DNA of 64,000 nucleotides from Procambarus clarkii (GCF_040958095.1 NC_091193.1:25875832-25939831), one strand, 5' to 3'. Positions 35,821 through 48,565 are shown, numbered from the stretch's first letter. Numbers and translations: made by a program. The notes: generated by a model from the sequence alone, not told the origin.

Positions 35821-35965
35821 AAGAAGAGAACTAGATAGGTTTCTTCGAGAAGTGCCCGACCATCCAGGCTGTGGATATGTGGGCCTGTGGGCCCAAGCGC
35901 TCTTAAGTCAAGCCTGGCTTGGTTTTGAAGAACAACTCCCAGAACCCTATCCTGGTATAATCTAG
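35821..35965 (+). mobile_element. LINE pseudogene, right part of the copy at 30076-31265
   Basis: Begins KRRELDRFLREVPDHPGCGY VGLWA directly after the TTAA. That is the sequence that should follow the LFNxLP...GTTVDIF region at the left break, as shown by the uninterrupted copy at 12900-13010. Confidence 0.7.
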
Positions 35966-36106
35966 CCATCTGGCATGGAGTGCATTATGACCGGATATAA
36001 ATTTAAAAAAAGGATTCGCTTTGGGAAATGGAACAAGCATGTATCGTTCTTCAGCAGCAGGATCTTTAAATTCATTAGGGAGTTCAAGTGAACCATGAAG
36101 ATTCAT
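35903..36106 (-). other. Unrecognised open frame next to a transposon insertion
   Basis: Minus-strand frame continuing SPPSGKMNLHGSLELPNEFK, DPAAEERYMLVPFPKANPFF and KFISGHNALHARW. Composition looks protein-like but I know no match. The piggyBac-like element at 36131-37542 is inserted just upstream of it. It could be a piece of a transposase gene or of a host exon. Confidence 0.25.
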
Positions 36107-36130
36107 TTTGCCAGATGGAGGAGAGTTTAA

Positions 36131-37542
36131 CCCTTAGACTGTGCATATTACCACGCATATTGGGGATCTGGTAGCAAAAAGTATTTAAATTATGTAAAAA
36201 TAACTTAAAAATGTTAAACAAATCTCAAACTTATTGGCTTCAGTGTCGTGAAACTTTCATCAAAATATTTTCAGAAATTGATTTTTGACAAATTTTTACA
36301 AAATAAGAACATTTTGTTGATAAGGAGAATAGCTTCTAATAACTGGAACTGAAGGATTATGCAGTAATAAGGAGATGCAAGCACCTGTCCGACGCTCAAA
36401 GAAAAATAGTAGTAAGTGTCCACAAAGTGGATATGAAGTTGGTGCCATTATATCATTGCTGAGTAATACATAATAACACAAATAATAATGAATAACTATG
36501 TTAATATGCTCTATTTTGTTATGTATCATATAAATACATTGTCCAATGTTAATATATGTTACATTCATCAATGTCCCAAAAATATTTTTTTTTAGATTAT
36601 AGTTTTTTCTCCTTTGTTTATTATCTGATTTTGCTGTAACCTTTACATCCTGGAGAATGCATACGTTTCCCTAACTACGTGAAGACAGAATGAAATTGAT
36701 CAACAAATAAATCAGTCACAACTCACAAAACTTGGGACTTTAAATTTTTTCTCTGATTTCAAACTCTATTTTCTTTGTATCTTTAGGTTGTTTTGATAAT
36801 TAAGGACCATATTAGGGCTTTTTCACTTATATAAAGTATACCCTAAATCATTACAATTATTATAATTATCCCTATATTGGTTTTTAGGTTATTTTTCTTG
36901 ACTTCATTTCAAAACATATTGACCTACAACTTTCACTTATTCGAGTATGAATGCCAAACAATGTTTATTAAAGCATACAATTAAATTAACGAATTTAAAA
37001 CTATATTTATTGTTGATAACTTCAACTTCAATTATCTGAGTGGCTTCTAAAATGCCAGTTTTTGACAGTCTCACTATTTTGACATTGTGTGCTCAGCTGT
37101 CTGTTCTACAATCCCTTCAGCATGGATTTTTCATAAACTTTATACATTTCGAGTTATAATTTTTTGGGGTCGAAATTTGCCACATTTTTCAAATGCCCTC
37201 TTGACGATTTTTTTTTTTACAGTAAACTAGACTGAAAACCTATATTCTAATTTGATGAAAATGAAGATCATATGCTGTTCTGAGTGAATAACAACATTAA
37301 AGGAACAATTTATGATAGTTCCTATTTTTTATTTTGAATTGAAAATCCAAAGTTTTCAATATTAAATTTTAAAATTAATTTCGATTCTCATTTTTCATGT
37401 TACGCTGTGATCATTTAGACAAAGTTGGAGCATTTGCCTAGTTGATTATGCAAAAAAAAATTGGAAAGTGATTGTGCAAGTTTCAAAAACTTGTTAAATT
37501 ATTTTGTCAAATTATATATGTATGTATTGCGTGGTCCAAGGG
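36131..37542 (+). mobile_element. piggyBac-like element, A/T-rich, non-coding
   Basis: TTAA at 36127-36130 and 37543-37546. Ends CCCTTAGACTGTGCA and (complement) CCCTTGGACCACGCA match at 11 of 15, every mismatch being a transition. The interior is very A/T-rich with no frame above 91 codons. Confidence 0.6.
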
Positions 37543-37549
37543 TTAAACC

Positions 37550-40500
37550 AACATTGCCGAGCACCCAGCAAAATTCAAGTCGTAAATCAGCTGATGAGAA
37601 ACTGCCAGTATTGTATTTTGTCTTTCTGGGAAAAGGTGGTACACAAGTGTGATCAGGAAAAGCAACATCAGCAAACACCATCAGCAGACTTCAACCCATT
37701 CATGAATATAGCAAAAGCATTTGAATGGCAGGAAAAATAATAAAGGTAAAGTAACTTCTTAACAGCAGAAGGGGTATAAGCCCTAACTGTGAATGTCAAG
37801 AACCTTACAAAATTTTACGAGGAGAACCTTCCATGGCTGGAGCAAGATAGGAAACGAGGGAAAACAGATGTGAACTGAGAGAATTCTGTAAATCGGTCAA
37901 CCTTACAGTAAAACTAAGGGATGAGTGGAAATGGACCCTACCAGAGGGGTAAATTAAAGCACTAAGTTCTGAACTGAATGTACCCGAGGCATGGTGCAGT
38001 CCTGTACGATACAAAAACGGAAGGGCCAAGGAATATGCTGGGCAGCCATAGGCCTTTAGAAAGAACAAGAATTCTGGAGAAATTACCCCTAACTGAATTC
38101 TTGGTAAAGACACTCCAAAACATGTATTTTTAGCATCAAAGCAAAAGTTTTAGTGAAAAGCTAAACCATAACTGGTAGCCCAAAATGCATCATCGATCAC
38201 AACCTGTACATCACAAAGGAGAAAAGTCTCCAGGCCAACTACATAATTGTAAATTATACATCTTGTTTCGATGGGAATACTTTATAGTGCTCTTAACCAT
38301 AGCCAAAATAAGTCGTTTCATAAACTTATTATTAAAGGTAAATAAAGCAACCACTTTCAAGAACTAATGTGGTGCCAGGCTTTGTTTGAAACTAGTAGTC
38401 TCCCCGGCACCTTTTGATAATTACTTCCTTTGTAACTAGCATTTCCAATTTCAAAGAGCATGTCTACAACCTTTAATCTAGTACGTCAAAAGAATATGCA
38501 TTTACAAGTACAATAGTGTCCCCTACAAGCATACAAGTGAAACCTGTAACCTAGCATTACCCATTAAATACTTGTGTTCCCAAATTTACCAAAGGGGCAA
38601 CAATTCAATGCTATAGTGCAAGAACAATTTTAAAATGAATCAATCTTTAAATTCTACATATTATACAAAATTATGCAATACTAATGCTAGTTCACCTCAA
38701 ACATTCCCAGTTCATTTTAAAATGATGCTTGGAACACTTTGCCCCATTTGTGGAGGACTTTTATTGCCAGAAAAGGATCAGGAAATATGATTTGACAATC
38801 TCAAGAGAACCACCCCCCACACGGCTGCCGAATGTGATAGGAAGTCTATTGCATTTTAATTCTCAAACTAAAGGTTTTGTATCTTCAATGTACAGTTGTC
38901 ATTTCTAGTCATCTAGAATTAAATTCATATTTAGTCATATACTTTATTGAATGATTTATGCAAAAGTTTTGTAAGATGAATCAGATGGATGTAATAAAGT
39001 AAGAAACCACATGTGTACAGCTTCATTGACCCTGGCATAGCTCTGGTGAACCAAGCGAGGCCAGGCCACATTCTGAGCCTGATCACAAACATGACAGTCC
39101 ACAAGTACTACCATCTGCAAATGAGCACAGAATATTAGTGCTCTTTGTACATCTCTTCCAAAATGCTTAAAACTTGTCATACAAGACTTCCTATAATTTA
39201 ACTAGTTACCTTTATAGATGGATGTGGTGTACACAATTTAAACCAAAATAGCTTGGTTCTACTGGCAAATAAATTTCCACAATAGCCTACATTGCATTAA
39301 ACCCATTTCAGCAAATATGAGCCAATTAATTTTCAACCTGGACATTCCCTATACATGCTACAAGCTTTATTTGAATTTTGGCTGATAACTGCTGATTACA
39401 TTATGTTTGTTTTTACAAAAGCCGAATAATATCAAGGAAAGGCGTACAGAATCACAAGTGCAGCAGGTAACTGGTGGATCACTTTAATGAATTGCATAAA
39501 AATTATACATAATTTTCTTCAATCTTCCACTATTAGTCTATTATACCTAGGAAAACCAATTCTGGCAAACATTTAAAAAAATATTAGTTACAAAATTAAA
39601 TTATTGCTTCACTATACATTATCAAACATTCTAATATATGAACCTTCATCCTTCCAGTATTAGCCTGATCTAAAACTTTCACAACTTATTAGTGAATTAA
39701 AAATTAGCTTTTTCAATGTTGATAAAGCAATACATACAAATCCAGTAAATATCGTTATACTGTAATAGAATTCACAAAGTTTGATAACAAGGCCACAAAT
39801 GTACTAATTTCACTATGTACTAAACTATACAAAACCTAAAATTTTAGGTAGGAGAAAAACAATGTGTGTGTTCTGTACACCTTTATTGACAAAATTGTAT
39901 TGAAAAGATTTTTTGAATACTGTACTAATGAACCAAACAGCCTTGTATTTCAAGGTACCTGCTTCCCATGTCTTTATACTGGAAAAATTACATAAAAAAG
40001 TAAAATAAAAAAAACTTATATCCAAATCCATGGGAGGCAGGCAAAGCTGATAATTGTCCCAATGACCATCAGGCTCTTCCATGAAGATAAATCTTGTTTG
40101 GGCAGACTCAAATGACTTAACAGTGATTCCAATGTGTTGCTGCTGGCAGAGGACGACTAGCAAGTCACAGAAGAGCCTGGCAGTGTGTAAGGAGTGACAG
40201 TATTGGCCCTATGCAGCTTAAAAAATAAACAATTCTGGCTCCTAGTACGATTAGCAGAAGTCTCGAATCAAGTCATTTGATCCTAACAAAAGTCAAATTA
40301 TTTCTTTTTACTCCAATTTTAACTAATTCATGACAATATAAGGCTAGGGACATGTAGAGACATTTTAAGATATATTAAACAATAGCCTAGCAATGATGAT
40401 ATCTGAGGTGATGTGTTATGGATCGCCTACTTCCCATTCATCTTGTAACATTAGGAAAAAATCACACAGGCTGAAAATTGGTGGGATAAGTGAAAGAAAG

Positions 40501-41251
40501 GTGGTTGGGCGAGTGAGAGATACTGGAAAGACAAGGGGAACATTACACAAATCTAACACGCTCAACTCCTGGTCACATGAAAATAATCAAGAGGTTTCCA
40601 TAGTCGCTGAGAACAAAGCAGATTGGTTCGGGACAGACAAGGATAAACAAGTGGTGTTACAGTGGGTGAACTAAGAAGTGAACGTCACAATGGTAAATTG
40701 GTTTCGAGGGCTCCAGTCCCTTGCTTTGTTATCTTTCCCCCAACCATAGAGTCAACTGGCCACACACTAGCAAAATAACCCAAGAAATACCCACGATTAC
40801 AACTACAGAACGCAAGCGTGATCATTTAAGGGTGGATGAGGCGGCACTTTCCTGTGTACACATTAAACTTAGGTACAAATTGGAGCCGCTGGAGGCAGTG
40901 GCACTTCACTTGGGGGGAGGGGGCTAGTGGATTCCGGCCCTGACTAAGTCCACAATACTTTCTGCGCCAAATATGTGGCTGCTGGCCAGAGGTGGGTGGT
41001 GGTGATAGTGCAGTGATGAACTGTCACAAGGTGACAGTGGTGTAGTCTATCCACCAGAGTAATAAGAGTGATGGGTGGTAGTAAAAGTTGTTAAAAACAT
41101 AATTAGCAGCAGGATGAAGAAGAACAGGTAGCAGCAGCAGCAGTCAGGGTGATGGCAGCGGCGGCAGCGGTCAGGGTGGTGGTAGTGGTGGTCATTATGG
41201 CAGTGGCGGGGGATGGGCATGGGCGCTCTCTGCCACTAGGCCACCGGGGGA
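37550..41251 (-). other. Non-coding stretch, partly UBE2D 3' UTR
   Basis: No convincing gene. The part next to the UBE2D stop (about 38900-41251) is unique-looking, A/T-rich sequence and probably contains the long 3' UTR; TTTATT on this strand (minus-strand AATAAA) occurs near 38943 and 39881. 41080-41210 is a trinucleotide-rich tract (CAG, GGC, GGT). 37550-38370 has short open frames in both directions but no family I recognise. Confidence 0.35.
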
Positions 41252-41419
<168 letters not shown>

Positions 41420-41809
41420 TTACACAGAAAAAATCAAACTATCAGCTTATAATATATTTAGTATAGCATAATTACTGTACTCTTATTTATATATTACACA
41501 GCAGTTCTACAGTGTTATTCATAACCAAAATGATTTCAAAACATTTCATAGCATGGCTGTAAAGGCTTTAAAATTATAACACAGTATTGCACAAGTACAT
41601 ATGGTACTGAATGATCGAATGATGGGTAATAAAGCAGTCCATCATCGAGTTGCCACAATACAGAAAATATGGTACTAAAAGCACCCTAACTCAGTAACCC
41701 CTGCACAAAACTTTAATGTTAGCATGCCACTATGATTTACTGTACAGTACTTCATTTTATCAACTGGCGATTTCTCAAAATATGATACATTAATCGATGG
41801 CAAAATATA

Positions 41810-42345
41810 CCGCTTGCATATTAGTGACTACCGGGAAGCGAGAATTTATACCCTGCTTCTTAGCAATTTGTACCATGCTCGCTTTATATTTAGCACTATC
41901 ACGGTAATGACGCAATATGGCTTCAAAAATTTAGTAGACGAATGTGCGGTAATGACGCAGTATGGAGTTAAAAATTTGGCCTGCTTTCGGCTTGGCTGTG
42001 GGTAGGGTGTGCCGCAGTTTTGGACACTATATGCATATACTCTTGCAGGGAATTTTATTGTGAATACATTAATACCAAAATGAAAGACCGAGGATGAGAA
42101 TTGAAGAGACCAAAGTGAAGAGAGCAAATATTTTATTGCTCTTGATGAGCGCTCACGGGTAACTTGCTCTCACTTTCTCTGTTTGCTGCAAGTGGTACAC
42201 TGCCCTTTTGAACTTTATATGCATTTAATCCTGTAGAGAATTGTATTGCAAACACATTGATACCAAATTGAAAAAAATAAGGACGAGAATTGAGATGACA
42301 AAGTTGAAAATGAGTATTCACTTTTTAGTATTACCGTGTGCTCCC
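41810..42345 (-). mobile_element. piggyBac-like (CACTTT family) fragments
   Basis: ATTGATACCAAATTGAAAAA, GACGAGAATTGAGATGACAA and GAATTTTATTGTGAATACAT are complements of motifs in 47745-48561 and 57825-58482. At least two partial copies in tandem. Confidence 0.55.
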
Positions 42346-42407
42346 GTGGAATGCCAGGCCCACCTTGGGGTAGTGAGGCACTCGCTCGCCCAGTGGACTA
42401 GTGTTAA

Positions 42408-42475
42408 CCACTGTGCTGCGCCAACCAACAGATGTTGTTCTGGTAGGTCTGAGAGTTGTGCTTTTTTTTTTTTAA
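42408..42475 (+). mobile_element. piggyBac-like (CCACTG family), left-end fragment
   Basis: TTAA at 42404-42407 then CCACTGTGCTGCGCCAACCA, nearly the same as the end at 9916. No right end found. Confidence 0.6.
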
Positions 42476-42651
42476 AGTAGGCTATATTTTAATGTTTTTT
42501 AATGTTTTCATCACTTGTGTTTTGAAATGAAAACAGTTGAGTTTGGAAACATTGACATTAGCTTTACCTGAACATTTATAGAAGCAAAAATATATCCTTA
42601 ACAATTGCACTATGAAGTTTTTGCCAAAAACAGGTGCGCATTGCAGATTAA

Positions 42652-42945
42652 ACTGCGCAACATTTCATATGACGTGTTGAGTAACTGACACAAAAGTGCA
42701 CACTCCTTCATATGTTGTTTTGGAGTACCACACAAGATTTAAATGGCCCGCGGCTGCACGAGGTTCACATCGGCTTCCTAAGGGCTCTTGTAAACAGATG
42801 CCATTTTTTTTAAATTGTGGGCAACATTCCCAGGTGTGAAAGCCTCAGGACTGAGCAAGTCACCAAGGCTGGCACGCACAGCATGAGCTCATAGCACTGC
42901 TGTTCAGCCTGTGACCACAGCACTGCCAAAAATAATTAAATACTG
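42652..42945 (+). mobile_element. piggyBac-like (CCCTTAA family), left-end fragment
   Basis: From TTAAACTGCGCAACATTTCA onward it follows 16211-16500, including TTGAGTAACT, the GGCTCTTGTAAACAGATGCC segment and CACAGCATGAGCTCATAGCA. Boxes of the CATATGACGTG type are degraded. The outer CCC of the TIR is lost. Confidence 0.7.
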
Positions 42946-43200
42946 TAACCCCGCGATTATCCGGGATTCGAACATCCGGAAAACGCCCTTTTACGGCCAA
43001 AACCCTGGATGTATTGTCCTTTGATTTGAAAGTTCCCTTAATCCATCCTATCTTTTTCTGGCCGACGAAATATTGCATCAGCACATTTATTGCATCAAAT
43101 CCCGTTGAAAGTTCACATGGAGGGGGAGGGGGGGTTCTGGTGTGTGTTTTAGCAGTAATATACCACGCCCAGTGATGAACAATTGTCCATGGCATAGTAG
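42946..43200. mobile_element. pogo-like DNA transposon fragment
   Basis: CTGTAACCCCGCGATTATCC and GGGATTCGAACATCCGGAAA match the end of the element at 60236. Only one end is visible. Confidence 0.5.
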
Positions 43201-44240
43201 GAACATCACAATATTTTTATTTCAATAAACATCACAATATTATTATAGAAAAAATGCTCAAGGAGCTAAATAAGAAAGCAGTTGGTCCAGATGGAGTTTC
43301 ACCATGGGTTCTGAGAGTGTGCACCTGCACTCAGCATTCCTCTTCAACTGATTTTTCAGGCATCCCTGTATACAGGAGTTGTAGCTGATGTGTGGAAAAA
43401 GGCTAACATAGTTCCAATCTACAAAAGTGGAAGCAGGAAGCAGGGAAGACCCCCCTTAATTATAGACCGGTATCATTGACAAGTGTAATAGTAAAAATAT
43501 TGGAAAAAATAATTAAAACTAAATGGGTAGAACACCTGGAGAGAAATGATATAATATCAGACAGACAGTATGGTTTTCGATCTGGAAGATCCTGTGTATC
43601 GAATTTACTCAGTTTCTATGATCGAGCAACAGAGATATTACAGGAAAGAGATGGTTGGGTTGACTGCATCTATCTGGACCTAAAAAAGGCTTTCGACAGA
43701 GTTACACATAAGAGGTTGTTTTGGAAACTGGAAAATATTAGAGGAGTGACAGGTACGCTTCTAACATGGATGAAAAATTTTCTGACTGATAGAAAAATGA
43801 GGGCTGTGATCAGAGGCAATGTATCGGACTGGAGAAATGTCACAAGTGGAGTACCACAGGGTTCAGTTCTTGCACCAGTGATGTTTATTGTCTACATAAA
43901 TGATCTACCAGTTGGTATACAGAATTATATGAACATGTTTGCTGATGATGCTAAGATAATAGGAAGGATAAGAAACTTAGATGATTGTCATGCCCTTCAA
44001 GAAGACCTGGACAAAATAAGTACATGGAGTGCCAAGAAGCACATCAACAAACTGGAAGAGGTGCAAAGACATGCTATTAAGTGGCTCCCAGAACTGAAGG
44101 GCAAGAGCTACGAGGAGAGGTTAGAGGCATTAAATATGCCAAAACTAGAAGACAGAAGAAAAAGAGGTGATATGATCACTACATACAAAATAGTAACAGG
44201 AATTGATAAAATCGATAGGGAAGATTTCTTGAGATCTGGA

Positions 44241-44318
44241 ACTTTAAGAACAAGAGGTCATAGATATAAACTAGCTAAAACTTTAAGAACAAGAGGTCAT
44301 AGATATAAACTAGCTAAA
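44241..44318 (+). repeat. 39-bp in-frame tandem duplication in the LINE
   Basis: Two exact copies of a 39-base unit encode TLRTRGHRYKLAK twice. The second copy ends inside the target-site duplication of the next insertion. Confidence 0.9.
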
Positions 44319-44325
44319 CACAGAT
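44312..44325 (+). repeat. Target-site duplication, left copy
   Basis: AGCTAAACACAGAT, identical to 46420-46433. Marks the insertion of the ORF1-only element. Confidence 0.92.
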
Positions 44326-46419
44326 TAAGATAAAGACAAACCATTAAAACACAGACCGAAAACCTAGATCAGGCTCTCTGCACCCAGCACTGCCGGGTGG
44401 GTAAATATTAGGCAGCAACGTAGAGCCATGATTTACCGCATAAAGGTCCGGTTTCGTGACGAAACCACTTACACCGGACCCCAATTACTAAGGAAAATCG
44501 TTGACATCACGAATGCAGCCCCGTTGGACATCCGTGACGATGCTGACGGCGCTGTACTTCTTTATTCAAGCGAGCAAGCTCTGGAGCAACTGTTTGCACC
44601 AGAACACCAGGACGCCCTACGAAACGCCAACCTGATCATCACTCCTAACCGTCGCTACTTGGCTGAACGAACCATCTTCGTCAGCCACACAAGTGTCTAC
44701 ATCGCCACCCAAGACCCTGGTACCATACTTGATAGTATCAACACCAGAAACCCGGCTCTGACTGCTGCTACAGTCAAGGTCATCAAGAACAACGACAACC
44801 CTAGGCCTACTCTCAAGGTCACCTTCACAACAGCTGCTGCAGCTACCCAAGCTGTGGAAAATGGATTTAGATGTCTGGATATTTCCATCACACCTGACAC
44901 TGTAAAGAAGGAACGGTACTACAACATTCGCCAGTGCTTTAAGTGCTACAAGTACGATCATGATACCAAGAACTGCCAACAAGCAGAGGTTAAATGCAGC
45001 ATTTGTACCCAGGATCATCACTTCAAAACCTGCCGGTCAACCACCAAACTGTGCCTCAACTGTGGAGGAGCTCACATCGCCGTCTCCATGGACTGCCAAG
45101 TACGACTAGACGAAATAAATAAAACAGCAACTGCCAACCCAACAACCAATCAGCCGGCGAGCTTCAATATCCAAGCTACATCGTTTCCAGTGCTTCCCAA
45201 CGCTTCTGCTCCTGCTACACAGACGTCCACACCAGGCCAGACCACCCCCCAATGGGGACCCAGGACACAGGCGACTGCAGCTCAGCCAACAAACTTGACT
45301 GTCAACCAATCAGCGGCCTCGACCAACACCACTCTCATCCCATGCCTGATCAGTGTAGCTGAGAGAGAGGCGGGAACAGACAACGCAAAATACGTGAGAG
45401 TACTGAACAGGCTGCTCGCCCAGAACAACCTGCCTACAATGTTGATACCAGCAGACCTATTTCAACATCACAACGCTGCTTCAACCCAAACAGACGAAAT
45501 TCCAACACCAACAGTAACCGCAGTCATACCGCAACCACCACCACCGGAGTCGAACCCAGCACAAGTCACCCAGGCAACAGCATCCACCCAGACTACCACC
45601 ACAGCAGACCAGTCAACCTCATCACCTGCCCCCACCAGCCCGAGACGGAAGAAAATGAGAGCAAAAAGGAGACCAAAATGTCAGCAAGTGGAAACAGAAT
45701 CAGATTCAGATGCAGAGTTCCAAGAAGCCCTGGCTGAGACCTTCACATATGAGGCCCCAGACTTCGACCTAAACCCAAGCAAATCAAGCAAGAAAGTGCC
45801 CTGCTATGGACTTTACCTCAATCACGGTGGCAATTTCAACGGCAATCGAAGTACAAGAATGGTCATTGCCTTAGAATGCAACAGGATCATGAACCAGCTC
45901 AGGAAAACCATTCCTTACCCTGTGTTTGTCCACCACGAGACCGTGGAACGCTATGTAGACCTCTGCGCTCTGGAGAGTGCATACATCGACCCTAAATTCG
46001 ACTTCAAGAGGGGACAAGTGACCTTCCTGGAAGAAGATGAAGACCCGACAGGAATACCAATACCACCGCTAACATTCGGGAAGTACATGCGAATACCTCC
46101 TGGCCGAGACACCACCAAGCAACAGTGAACTTACCTCTCACCATCTCAATAAGGAAGACGCCTCCTCCAAGCCAGACAGACCACCTCAAGTGAACCAGGA
46201 CGACATCACCCTGCCCCACCACTAGCCTCCTGCCGCCCAAGAAGAACTTAAGCTACAGGCTTTGACTGAAAAAACATCTCCAATCCAAGGTGGACGGGCC
46301 ACCGAACTTTCAAGCCTCCTCTCTCCACATCCAAATCCTCTTCCAAGAATTTCATCGCCCCATCCTTCTTCCTCCCACATCCTTTCCAAGCTCTTTGGAC
46401 ATCAAAGCAAAGCAAAGCA
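44326..46419 (+). mobile_element. ORF1-only non-LTR retroposon, complete with 14-bp TSDs
   Basis: 2094-bp insertion in a LINE between two exact 14-bp copies. It has a 102-bp leader, one intact 566-codon ORF (44428-46128), 291 bp of 3' sequence and an (AAAGC)3-like tail (CAAAGCAAAGCAAAGCA). It carries no endonuclease or reverse transcriptase. Structure resembles mammalian HAL1-type half-LINEs; mobilisation must have been by another element. TSD and open frame suggest a fairly recent insertion. Confidence 0.85.
44428..46128 (+). CDS. Gag-like ORF1 protein with three zinc knuckles
   Basis: 566-residue nucleic-acid-binding protein of the kind encoded by ORF1 of jockey/X-type retrotransposons, which coats element RNA. 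Residues 1-160 contain an RRM-like fold region. Three knuckles follow: CFKCYKYDHDTKNC (170-183), CSICTQDHHFKTC (190-202) and CLNCGGAHIAVSMDC (209-223). Residues 230-420 are low-complexity, rich in Thr, Ala, Pro and Gln, ending in a basic patch (RRKKMRAKRRPK). An acidic stretch and a separate C-terminal domain follow (VPCYGLYLNHGGNFNGNRST, VFVHHETVERYVDLCALESA). No premature stop. It is G/C-richer than the surrounding intron. It is not a host gene: it lies inside a TSD-flanked insertion in UBE2D intron 3, on the opposite strand. Confidence 0.88.
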   Translation: MIYRIKVRFRDETTYTGPQLLRKIVDITNAAPLDIRDDADGAVLLYSSEQALEQLFAPEHQDALRNANLIITPNRRYLAERTIFVSHTSVYIATQDPGTILDSINTRNPALTAATVKVIKNNDNPRPTLKVTFTTAAAATQAVENGFRCLDISITPDTVKKERYYNIRQCFKCYKYDHDTKNCQQAEVKCSICTQDHHFKTCRSTTKLCLNCGGAHIAVSMDCQVRLDEINKTATANPTTNQPASFNIQATSFPVLPNASAPATQTSTPGQTTPQWGPRTQATAAQPTNLTVNQSAASTNTTLIPCLISVAEREAGTDNAKYVRVLNRLLAQNNLPTMLIPADLFQHHNAASTQTDEIPTPTVTAVIPQPPPPESNPAQVTQATASTQTTTTADQSTSSPAPTSPRRKKMRAKRRPKCQQVETESDSDAEFQEALAETFTYEAPDFDLNPSKSSKKVPCYGLYLNHGGNFNGNRSTRMVIALECNRIMNQLRKTIPYPVFVHHETVERYVDLCALESAYIDPKFDFKRGQVTFLEEDEDPTGIPIPPLTFGKYMRIPPGRDTTKQQ

Positions 46420-46433
46420 AGCTAAACACAGAT
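46420..46433 (+). repeat. Target-site duplication, right copy
   Basis: AGCTAAACACAGAT, identical to 44312-44325, directly after the AAAGC tail. Confidence 0.92.
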
Positions 46434-46616
46434 GCCGAAGAAATATAAGAAAATTCACTTTTGCAAACAGTGGTAGACGGTTGGAACAAGTTAGGGGAGA
46501 AGGTGGTGGAGGCCAAGACCGTCAGTAGTTTCAAAGCGTTATATGACAAAGAGTGCTGGGAAGACGGGACACCACGAGCGTAGCTCTCATCCTGTAACTA
46601 CACTTAGGTAATTACA
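46434..46616 (+). mobile_element. CR1/jockey-like LINE, right part (3' end)
   Basis: Resumes exactly where the left part stops: RRNIRKFTFANSG (after AKH at 44320), then GEKVVEAKTVSSFKALYDKE (with a frame change) and the terminal CTGTAACTACACTTAGGTAA. The same end is seen on the minus strand at 24204. Confidence 0.88.
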
Positions 46617-47650
<1,034 letters not shown>

Positions 47651-47744
47651 TTAAACATCTATACAGTTTAACATTAACACAACCTTTATTCTGGCAGCCT
47701 TTTAAGAAATGTACAGTATATTCAATACAAATAATTGCAATTAA

Positions 47745-48561
47745 CACTTTCGCACCCCGGGCATGAGCGCCACCAACTTAGCCACTAGTGTACAGGAGAT
47801 CATGCGGGCGAGTGCACGGCGACACCGAAATGTGTATACTCATTTCAGTTTTTCAGTTTTCTCACCTTAATTCTCGTGCTACGTTGTTCGTTTTGGTATC
47901 CTTGTGTTTGCAATTAAATTCCCTGCAGGTGTATATGTATATAATATCCAAAAGCCCAAGATGCCTCCCCGCAGCAAAGCCTAAAGTTACCCGTGAACGA
48001 GCACCAATTTGCACAACGAAGCCTAATTTGTATACTCGTTCAGTTTGATAACATCAATTTTCTTGTTATGTCTCATTTTGGTATCACTGTTCGCAATATA
48101 AAGGCGCGTATTTTAAAACTATTCCCATAATAATAGAGCAATAACTGGAATTTTAAAATTTTTTAATTTTGGACACATCACAAATTATTTATATCTTTCC
48201 AGTGTTCTGACAAATTGTTACATCTTTCATTGTGGTATCAAATTGTCCGCACTCTAAAGGCGCGCATTTTAAAACTAATCCCATAATAAAATTAAAAAAA
48301 AAATTAACAAATATTTTAAAATTTGGACCAAAAATGTATATATAATCTTTTAAGTGTTCTGACATCAAGTTTTGTGTTACATCTTTCATTTGGTAACAAA
48401 TTATGCGCACTCTAAAGGCACTCATTTTGAAACTATCCCGAAGTCAATCGGATAATAAATGAATTTTGTACAAATATTTTTTTATCGGACGCGAGCACAG
48501 TCCAATGCTCGGACTCTTAGAAAAAATCAGACGCCAGGGACGTTCGAAGAGTGTGATAGTG
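47745..48561 (+). mobile_element. piggyBac-like MITE (CACTTT family), copy 1
   Basis: TTAA at 47741-47744 and 48562-48565. Ends CACTTTCGCACCCC and (complement) CACTATCACAC. Contains repeated GTTCTGACA...GTGTTACATCTTTCA and TGGTATCAAATTGT units (two to three diverged tandem copies). No coding frame. Lies in UBE2D intron 2. Confidence 0.75.
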
Positions 48562-48565
48562 TTAA

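Larger units (their letters stand above)
43210..44325 (+). mobile_element. CR1/jockey-like LINE, left part (RT), interrupted
   Basis: Begins near KKAVGPDGVSPW (43270) and the RT frame 43476-44333 is open. It shows NDIISDRQYGFRSGRSCVSN, YLDLKKAFDRVTHKRLFWKL, SGVPQGSVLAPVMFIVYIND and FADDAK. Compared with 24204-25686 it lacks about 320 bp after DLDKISTWS, an in-frame deletion that joins the palm to the KKHINKLEEVQRHAIKWLPE segment. It is split by the insertion at 44326-46419; the rest is at 46434-46616. Confidence 0.9.

Noticed and set aside
44428-46128. Host gene antisense to UBE2D
   Set aside because: It lies between exact target-site duplications inside a LINE and carries retrotransposon zinc knuckles.
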